Below are positions 56,194 through 64,000 of a stretch of 64,000 nt of DNA, one piece after another. Position numbers and translations under genes: made by a program. The stretch comes from Rugalucina vietnamica. Its lineage: Eukaryota > Mollusca > Bivalvia > Lucinida > Lucinidae. Below the pieces are notes generated by a model. The model did no database searches. It had not been told where the DNA came from and was given only the letters and a program-made list of their open reading frames with translations. Every line of letters starts with the position of its first letter. The first letter of the stretch is position 1. The stretch covers positions 22,501 to 86,500 of the forward strand of contig OZ024869.1 of assembly GCA_964017185.1 (NCBI GenBank), given 5' to 3'.

Positions 56194-58641
56194 TCAGAAA
56201 TCCATCAAATATAGGCCGTACAGTTCACAATTTTTGCACAAACGATAGTACTGGACATCAGGGTCAACCCCACAGTTTACGTTACACATATTCTGCATAA
56301 AAGCTCCTCTGTCGAAACATTTTCGACAGATACAATTCAGGTATTCATAGTTACGTTTGTTAACATTTGTGTTCTCACAGGCAAATTCACACATAGCATA
56401 CTCTATGGGCGGATCCTCAGAACAATTCTTGCAAATGGTGTCGAAGTTAAGAAAGGTGATGTATTGGCAAGCCCTCTTGCACTTGGTTGTAGCTAAACTG
56501 TGAGTATAAGCCCAGGAGTCCGTGCAGCGCCATACCAACTGGAGGAGAGCAAGAACCTTGACGAGCAATAACGTACCTGAAAAGATCAACTATAATGTGA
56601 AAATAACCCAGAAAATGTAGTGGGGGATTCACCAGTCGTGTTAACCGAGATTACTAAACTCTTAGCATATCGCTGACTCAAACATTTGTGTAGTGTCAAG
56701 TGGTCGTTCGCTGCCTCGAAGGCAACTCAAAAACTGCACAGGAACAATAGCCATGTTTTTTCACATGCGTACAACGAAACAAAAACACACTCCCATTTGT
56801 TTGACTAAGTAACATGGGCCAGCCTTCAAAATTAAAATGATAGATGTTGAAATATCACCAAAGTATTGTCTGGTATGTTAGACCAATTATCATGTACCAT
56901 TAACAGCACGTAAGAGCAATAAGACCAAATACTTACAGATCATTTTGTCCCATAGATTGTCGGCCCAATGTAAATTATTCAGTTTCTGTAGTTGTCCTCC
57001 ATGAAGCTTTCGGTAAATGTAATGAGATACAATCAGCTTGGTCATGAAGCGTATTGAATGACAAGTCACGATAGATGGATCAAATATCGCAAACCTTAAC
57101 GCACTTGAAAACATAATCAGACTACAACATACATAACATGCATAATATGTTGTAACAAAACGGCTGAAAATATATGATCAAAAAGACCGTCGTGTGGGTC
57201 ATATAAGCACCAAAGGCTCTGTACTATGCCTATAGGATAGGTTTAATAAACTAAAACGTATTATATTTGTTAATGTTTTTAAATTGATCAAAGACATCTA
57301 AACAACGTATTTCTGTACATTTATAATCGTTAGATATTGTATTTCCTTACATGTATAGAACTTCTTCCATTATTTCTTATTGTTGTTTTTGTTGTTTGTT
57401 TTCTTTTTTGTTTGCTTTGTTTTGTTTTACTTGTTGCATTGGATTGAAAACGAAGCTTTTTATAAGTTTTCCTAATACTAGTATGGAATATTGCACGTCC
57501 TCTCTGATCAAGTTACGGTTAAGGAATTGGTCCTTGATGATTCAGTGAACCATTGCCAAGAAAGGTGACTGCATTGATCTTTGCGTCAACCATCCTGCCC
57601 TTAATAAAATTGTAACATGGTGTTTTTTGAAGCGGAAATAAGAGTTGCGATCGAGAACATATACATAAATATGCGATTCTGTTTCTTTGTTGAAATCACC
57701 TCCATTCCTTCTGTCGAAATGACGATTGTTGAAAGTAACATGCAACTGTTTCAATCCTGAAGAAAATCATGACTCCAGATTGGCACATACAGTCCTAACA
57801 AACCTCTAGGGTTTCTTGATCAAACTAGTCCTAACTGATGAAAACTGATGAAAACCTAATCAAATTATTTCCTGGAGGTTAATTTATTTAACAGGTGCCT
57901 AATGCTAACCTCTAGACTTTCAATTTACCCTGCAGACAGTCAAAACATCATAACGAAACTAGCATGGGTTGCATGAAAATGTCATGTTTTGAGGAATCTA
58001 CATTCAACTAGTTTTAGCAACCGTTTTATTTTATTTGTATTGATTCGCTTTGGCAGAATTAGCATATTTAAAAGTGTTGCATGTTTATCTTTTTCTTGTA
58101 CATACATTGCATGTCATATACACAACATAAATTATTTAAGAAGACAAAAATAAATGTAAGATCTTTTGGAAGCAGTGAAATCGTTCAAAGGGGGATATCA
58201 CGGGCCATATTGCGTAACTTCGGCTACTGACCCTTTATAAACCGACGAAGAAAGCCAGTTAAATACATTGCATTTTCAAAGGTTGTTAAAACCTTTGAGA
58301 AGCACCTGAAGTTAGACATAACGTCTGCAATGTAATCCTGGCTAAGTGAAAGTAGAGATTTTGAATTTATAGTAAAATCATACACCAAAAGAAATTCTTT
58401 CGGCAGGCATAAGGGTTTTTCTTACCATATATAATCTCGAGCTATTAGATGACGCCGTAACACGGTTCTGTTTTCTTCAAAATGATATTAGCATACTTAT
58501 CTTGTTTGTATTATTTAATTTACCTAAATTGTGGACAGACGACATGCATGCACTTACGGATTACTACAAAGGATTAGATAGAAACTTACCTGACGTGCTG
58601 ACGACTACCACTAAGTACATTACAATGTTTTTAAGCACCAT
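56194..58641 (-). CDS. secreted protein with three four-cysteine modules, two exons
   Basis: Exon 1 is 58641-58590 (ATG to a GTAAGT donor, phase 1). Exon 2 is 56576-56194 (acceptor TTTTCAG, ending at TGA). Joined, the first ~40 residues are very hydrophobic (NIVMYLVVVVSTS, then LLLVKVLALLQLVW), with a likely signal cleavage after DSWA. The mature part has three modules: C-x3-C-x11-C-x2-C, C-x3-C-x14-C-x-C-x2-C and C-x3-C-x11-C-x2-C. The two gaps between modules are both exactly ten residues. About 144 residues in total. No family is recognised; paired C-x3-C helices suggest disulphide-linked helical hairpins. It is probably an extracellular ligand, defence or structural peptide. Confidence 0.7.
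58253..58344. other. cloverleaf-like inverted repeat in the intron
   Basis: Outer arms AGCCAG/CTGGCT and TACATTGCA/TGCAATGTA enclose two further hairpins: TTTTCAAAGGTT/AAACCTTTGAGAA with a short loop, and AGAC/GTCT. The total is 92 nt, with about 30 bp possible. It could be an RNA structure, a tiny foldback element or chance in AT-rich DNA. Confidence 0.3.
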
Positions 58642-58720
58642 GTTTGCTTTAAATTATTCGCACTAGAGACCAGTAGGCGTTTAATATTATATCATTTATT
58701 GGCGTTAGATATAAACGTAA
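58642..58720 (-). promoter_or_regulatory. candidate promoter of the three-module gene
   Basis: On minus, TTTATATC (58708-58715) lies about 67 bp before the ATG, a fitting distance for a TATA box with a short leader. A CGCCAATAAA box follows. The motifs are seen; use is inferred. Confidence 0.35.
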
Positions 58721-59004
58721 TTAACACCTCTGATTTTCACCTTGGACCTGTTTGTGTGTATCATTTTCAAGGATATTAACATGATCAAAGGCATGATTAT
58801 AAACATATGTTTTACGGTGACCTTATCTTATGCGATAGTATCAGTATCATTTGATAAACGTTTGGGTCCACAGCCAAAGCAACTCAATACATTTATCTCT
58901 TATACTTTAAAGTAAAGTTTGTAAAAACCTTTGTGCCCAGTTGCCATCAAAATGACCCGAAAATGTTTAGTGCCATCAAATCAAACATGTTGGTGCGCAT
59001 TCGC

Positions 59005-60275
59005 ATTAGTCACGGCCACCAATTAATCTAGCTCTTTCATAGCAAAATGTAATGATTATAAATTCATTTGCGGTACTTCCCACTATGCAGCTGCGGGATT
59101 CGAAACGTGTAAGCGACTTCGTCTTCTCTTGTTTTATTATTAATTACTCCTATTTTAAGACATCTTTCAAAAATCGGAGAATGTTATGATGTGGGTACTT
59201 TATCTAGCGTCTTTCACCTCCAGCCGATCTGCTGAAAACATAGCACGTGGTTTGGAATCACTTTTGAAGTGAGTGCAACACATGCGATTAAGGTTGTATG
59301 CTAGATTTTCAACACAAACACACTGCATAACTTCACCGGCCTCGGTAGAGTTCGGGAGGTACCGCGTTCGATCCCGGGCCGCGACATACCAAAGTCGTTT
59401 ACAATGGTACTAGTTGCTCCCCGCTTGGCACTCGGATTTTCGGGGTAGGGCTAGGACTGGTCGCTCCGGTGTCAGTATAATGTGACTGGAGGTGGTATCA
59501 GGTAAAAGTGTCTGGGATCTGATACCACAGTGAGGCAGCACTATAAAAGTGAGCATTGAGCTCCCTGTTACAACCAGACACCGTCGTGATACGACAGAAT
59601 ATGCTGAAAGCGACGTTAAATCCGAACAAACAAACAAACAAACTGCATAACTTCGTTTCCCAACTTATGCAACGCGTCCATTTTATTTGAAAGATTTTAT
59701 TTTGACTTATAATGAAGATTTGTGAACAAAAGTGTCATTTTTATGCCTGCGATTGGAAAATAATTGATATGCTATAAAGTAGATTGACAAGCGATGAAGA
59801 CAGGAGACTAGCTATGAAGAAAACTTGTTATACTATGAGCTAGAGCAGTCCAGTTGATTGTACTATAATGAAACGCGCTGATCAGCCTTGTATTGTCAAG
59901 AGGCGTATTTAACAGTCTCCTCAGCTATTAAATAAAGAAGTTACTTACTTACTTAGCTTATTCGGCTGCTAAGCAAAGCTGATAAATGTCTTTCTTGTTT
60001 TGAAAAAGTAAGGAAAAAATAGTATTCATTGCACATAGTTAGACCGCTGCACTTTTTCTTGCTCATTATCAAACACTATAATTGCGCTTACATCGGGTCA
60101 TTCAATCAGTTGTTGGATTTTAAAACTGAGACCGGCGCACTGTTTTTATAATGTAGCGATTCCGGTTACTGTATGAAATTAACCCTGATAGTACCGTGTA
60201 CAAGAAGAAGTACACTGATCATTTTCTGTAATCAGTCAGAGCACTTACTTAAACAGGTGATTATGAAAATCACCT
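59005..60275 (+). repeat. inverted duplication, left arm
   Basis: Matches 61010-62225 in inverted orientation. Paired blocks include CACGGCCACCAATTAATC, GCGGTACTTCCCACTAT, CCACGTGGTTTGGAATCAC-like, GAAGTTATGCAGT, CTTCATAGCTAG, AAACAAGAAAGACATTTA and CAGAGCACTTACTTAAACA. Identity is roughly 80% by eye. It carries a SINE absent from the other arm. Confidence 0.85.
59335..59641 (+). repeat. tRNA-derived SINE with 13-bp target duplication
   Basis: Shortened tRNA head (CCGGCCTCGGTAGAG, B box GCGTTCGATCC), body with GGTCGCTCCGGTGTCAGTAT and GAGGCAGCACTATAAAAGTG, 3' domain and (AAAC)n tail. It is flanked by ACTGCATAACTTC at 59322-59334 and 59642-59654. The same 13 bp occur once, with no insert, in the right arm (61870-61882, inverted). 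Confidence 0.92.
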
Positions 60276-61132
60276 TGTGCAGTACATTTTTTTATAATTC
60301 AGTCACAAGATATAAGATTTGTTTCCCTTTGTTTGAAATAATTATCTTAAATATCACTTCCTCAGGTGATTATTTTGATCTATCAAATCACTTGCATAGA
60401 TGATTTAAGTAAATACGAAAAAGGGACGGTGCGGTCTGTTCATTTTGCCAGGCACAAATGCCAACATGTTAAGGGAGATGACCAGCATTGTCAGCTAAGA
60501 TGAAACCAAGAAACATAGAAGCCATGTCGAGTTTTGTCCCCTCACATTTTATGAGAAAGTGTTACTTGAAACAGTGATCGGCCAATCCGGTCAATGGCCG
60601 ATCACGATGCGGAGTGATTTTTTGGGGTTACCCTACAACTTTTAACACACTGCGCGCAGTACTTATTTGAACGCGCGCACCACACTTTCTTTTCACTATT
60701 CAACGAATAAGACTCCAAACTTTTCAGAAAAAATAGGCGCTGTCTTCACAAAAAATAGGAAATCCTTCAAAACTGAACTTGAAAATCACGAAAATTTCAC
60801 ATAAAATCCGCAGTTTTTCTCGATTTTCTCTGCGATGCTTACACTTTGGCTGCCTCTGACCATGTTACTGAATGGCGCGTCTTTGAATTGACCCCTGGGA
60901 TAGCTTAGAATTAGGTAAAACAGTGCGAAATTCAAAATAAAACAAAAACAGTAGGCATTTATTCATGCTATTGCAGTCTTCTCTTGGACCCAAACAATCA
61001 CCCGAGAACGTGATTTTACGATCACTTGTTTAAGTAAGTGCTCTGACTGGTAATGCATATAGCCCTTTTTGTTCCTCAAATAAGAAGCGAAGTACGTATA
61101 TACAGTATAAAAATATAAGAATGCATACATAT

Positions 61133-61133
<1 letters not shown>

Positions 61134-61167
<34 letters not shown>
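61134..61167. repeat. poly(A) run
   Basis: 34 consecutive A. Confidence 0.9.
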
Positions 61168-61170
<3 letters not shown>

Positions 61171-61439
61171 CTATAACACATAAATACATACTGTAAGACA
61201 AAACATGTTCTTGTAAACGAAGAATCATATTTTTTTTTCAAAACAAGAAAGACATTTACCAGTTTTGCTTAGTTGCTGTCGAAGCTGAGGAACCTATTAA
61301 ATACGCCTCTTGATGATACAGTGCTGATCAGCGTTGTTCAACATAGTAAAAAACAACTGGACTGCTAATCCTCAAAGCATTGAAAATTTTCTTCATAGCT
61401 AGACCACTTTCTTCATCGCTTATCTCGCCACTTCACTTC

Positions 61440-61754
61440 CGGTTTAAGCCCGCCAGTAATTTTATATTACTGATCGTTCCAAGGCGATACTTCTGTGGTG
61501 GTTCTTATTGCTTTATGTCTTGGTGTTTAAATTTTTGTGCTGTTGGCGCCTTATGTATGTTATCATATTTTTAGTTAAGTTTAGGTATCTGAGTGGCCAC
61601 CTATTGAGAAAATAGCTGCTCATTCGGCTTACTAAATGTTTTCATGGTATAAGTACCTTATTGTTAGTTTAGTTTTGTTCCGCCTCGGTTTTTGGAGTGG
61701 GAATCTTTTTCTGATTGCGCCTTTTCCTGATCGATGCCTACTTGTACCTTTTCA
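61440..61754 (+). repeat. R1 repeat in the right arm
   Basis: 5'-truncated copy starting near CCGGTTTAAGCCCGCCAGTA and ending CTTGTACCTTT. The left arm is uninterrupted at the matching place (near 59765-59790), giving an empty site. Confidence 0.88.
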
Positions 61755-62225
61755 TAGCGTATCGTTTATTTTCCAATTACAGTTAATAAAATGTATGATC
61801 ACAAACCTTTATCATAAGTCATAATAAAATCGTCGGAAGAAAACGGATATATTGCATAAGTTGGAAAACGAAGTTATGCAGTAAATTAAAATGAAAAATT
61901 TAATATGCAGTAAGTTTGTGTTGAAAATCTAGCATACTACCTAAAAACGCATGTGTTGCACTCACCTCAAAAGTCATTCCAAACCACGTGCTGTGTTTTA
62001 AGCAGATCGGCTGGAGGTAAAAGACGCTACATAAATTACCCACATAATGTCATTCTCCGATATTTTTAAAGATGACTTAAAATGGAGTAATTGAAAATAA
62101 AACAATAGAACACGGAGTCACTTACATGTTTCGAACCCCGCAGCTGTATAGTGGGAAGTACCGCAAATCAATTTATTATCATTGCATTTTGCTATGAAAG
62201 AGCTGGATTGGTGGCCGTGATGAGT

Positions 62226-62790
62226 TGATAGTTGCATTTGAGCAGAAAAGTGCATTTTCCGTGCCTTGCGCGATCTCAGGAAATGCATACGTTTCAAATC
62301 TTGGAAGTTTTGCAAAGAAATCGTCAAAAGGCTTATTTCTTTATGTTTCAAAATGGGCCATTAGTCGGTTTATAAGCATTTGCATTCGATCGAGAAAAAG
62401 TTTAACAGATGATTTTGTGCAGATCTTCTCTAAAAATAGCTAGACTACAACCGTACCGAATTTCAGATGAAATGAAACCACAAAATATTCAAGTTAAACT
62501 AACGAATTGTGTTGGCTGTGGAACTATAAGATTATAATCATAAAATACATGTATTTGCCAACTATTCATTATATGTTACTTAGTAGCGGCAATAAGTATC
62601 ATAACGAGCACTTCTTATCCAATGATTTAGCAACCAATGCAAACCTCTACAGTCCCTCTGAACTGACTGTCTCGTTGATGATAATGAACACAAAAAACAA
62701 GAACACGACTTTCTTTCAGTATGAATCCTAGGCCGCACTTAGGCGGTTTATGTTAAACAAAAGTTTGTGAGTATCTCAACCCTAACAAGC
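62226..62790. other. no gene seen
   Basis: AT-rich. A minus frame overlapping the duplicated 66-nt exon-like segment is treated under findings. Confidence 0.45.
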
Positions 62791-62794
62791 GAAA

Positions 62795-62945
62795 AGCCCC
62801 GTTGCGCATTGGTAATGTCACTGTCCTTGTAAACCAGGGGTCGAAGGTTCGAGGCCGGTCTTCAACAGTCTGTCGGATGAGCCTATAAACCGAGAATCGG
62901 GCTTCATATGACCTTAGCTGTTGTTGGGGCGTTAGTCACAACCTG
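62795..62945 (+). repeat. tRNA-Thr-derived SINE
   Basis: Head like tRNA-Thr(TGT): GCCCCGTTGCGCATTGGTAA, CTTGTAAACCAGGGGTCG and B box AGGTTCGAGGCC. It ends in the common 3' domain TGACCTTAGCTGTTGTTGGG and GCGTTAGTCACAA. Confidence 0.75.
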
Positions 62946-64000
62946 AGAAAACATTATTGCACAAACGCACAGGTAAGTATACATTAGCCGAGGACAGAAT
63001 GCTACCGAAGATAACATTAAAAAGCGCAACTGTCTGTTTGTTGCACCACGAGGTGAGAAATGTGAAAGATACCAAAGAAATTTACCCCCATATAAGGTTT
63101 AATTTTATTGTACCAATGATAATAAGCATGTTACATTGACGATCGGACAAAGACAATGTACACATACACATCTGAGAAACACGTGGTACGAATGGGTGAT
63201 GCAAAATGCAATTCTGGCCGAAGTTGAGGTGAGAAATTCAAGTTTTCTCTTATAGCGTTCACTGATAGATTGGTGCAGGCAGTGCAAAAATTGAACATTT
63301 ATTGAATGAAAGTAACAGGCTGTTTCGAATTCGTTTGAACAAAAATGAACATATATTACTTCCGTCACAATTACATTTAAGTGTTTGCGAAAACGAGATA
63401 ACCGGGATTTCTTATATTACTTTCTTTCAATAAATGTTCAATTTCTGCATTTCCTACACCTATTTATCAGTCGGTAGTGTAAACGATATAGAAGAAAACT
63501 CGAAAATCTAACCTCAACTTTGGTCTCAATTGTAGTATCACTGATCATTTATCACTTTATATACTCAGTACATAAAGAAACGCAAACGGAGAAACTGTTT
63601 TCAATGAACCGGGAGTTCTGAAATACGACCAGAAATTGTAACTGAGGGTAAGCTTTAAGAGAGTCACATTTATGTTAACTAACATTATTCAATCAAAATA
63701 GGGACATCAACTACCGAAAAGGAGACCAAAATGCCGAATTTCGAAAGTGCTTGTTATTTTTCATAAAACGCATTTTTAAAAATCCCAGCAAACTTTGTCT
63801 TTCAATGAAATTCAATTTGTTTTGTGTTTTTATGATTTGCTGGACCACAATGATCATACTCGAAGTAAAATTTTATTTAATTATTCTCTCAATTGTTTTT
63901 TTTGGAGAAAAGTGTTGATTTCACAAGTTTTCACGTAAAAATTACACCCGCTTTTAAATCGCAACGAAACTCACTTGTGAAACTCTCATATGAATGGCAA
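62946..64000. other. no gene seen
   Basis: AT-rich to the window edge; frames up to 87 codons show no domain or splice support. Confidence 0.5.

Larger units (their letters stand above)
61010..62225 (-). repeat. inverted duplication, right arm
   Basis: Mirror of 59005-60275. It contains a poly(A) run near its inner end (61134-61167) and an R1 insertion (61440-61754), neither of which is in the left arm. The 735-bp spacer between the arms is unique AT-rich DNA. Confidence 0.85.

Noticed and set aside
56890-57114. Extra minus-strand exon ending at a GTAAGT donor (about 56937)
   Set aside because: The donor is good and in phase 1, but no acceptor or signal sequence precedes it, and the peptide has no cysteine pattern.
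57836-57860. Hammerhead-like ACTGATGAAAACTGATGAAAAC
   Set aside because: It repeats the first core motif but has no flanking stems or second core at the right distance.

Overview
The window looks like animal nuclear DNA, most likely from a mollusc and probably a bivalve. It is AT-rich, intron-bearing and crowded with repeats. Supporting signs are (CCCTAA)n telomere-type repeats, tRNA-derived SINEs ending in AAAC repeats, a BEL/Pao LTR retrotransposon, Penelope-like retroelements, many short inverted-repeat elements and long minisatellites. The species cannot be named from sequence alone.

Only three real genes can be supported, and all were found by exon logic. (1) A five-exon gene on the + strand (33830-35764) encodes a 128-residue protein. 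It has one C2H2 zinc finger and one C2HC finger that is completed only when exons 1 and 2 are joined. (2) A minus-strand exon (52500-52795) encodes two tandem six-cysteine domains with defensin-type (CSalpha-beta) spacing. (3) A two-exon minus-strand gene (58641-56194) encodes a secreted protein with three evenly spaced four-cysteine modules. Genes 2 and 3 are neighbours, share strand and have the same phase-1 exon junction, so 52-59 kb may be a small cluster of secreted cysteine-rich peptides. A possible first exon behind a CCAAT/YY1-type promoter lies at 1141-1159.

Layout. 0-9 kb: an inverted-repeat element, the candidate promoter, interrupted telomeric repeats joined to a 5'-truncated reverse transcriptase, a decayed tyrosine recombinase with an unknown companion ORF, and a Penelope-type RT remnant. 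9-16 kb: mostly empty AT-rich DNA, a repeat carrying X-box-like palindromes, SINE pieces and a mariner-like inverted-repeat element. 16.4-23.2 kb: a complete but frameshifted BEL/Pao element inserted in an older repeat. 24-27.4 kb: a 99-bp hairpin element, CRE-rich DNA and a 5'-truncated Penelope-like element with GIY-YIG endonuclease and a hammerhead-like motif. 27.6-30.7 kb: a 27-bp minisatellite. 31-33.4 kb: inverted-repeat elements. 33.8-36 kb: the zinc-finger gene. 36-46 kb: a 2.3-kb TIR element, tandem duplications and minisatellites of 19 and 41 bp. 47-51 kb: a giant imperfect palindrome. 52-59 kb: the cysteine-rich genes. 59-62 kb: an inverted duplication.

One repeat, called R1 here, recurs about a dozen times. 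Copies share the 3' end and are variably 5'-truncated. The copy at 3963-4322 follows the RT fragment at 3097-3711, which suggests that R1 is the 3' end of that retroelement. Function and class calls come from motif recognition by eye; no database search was run.
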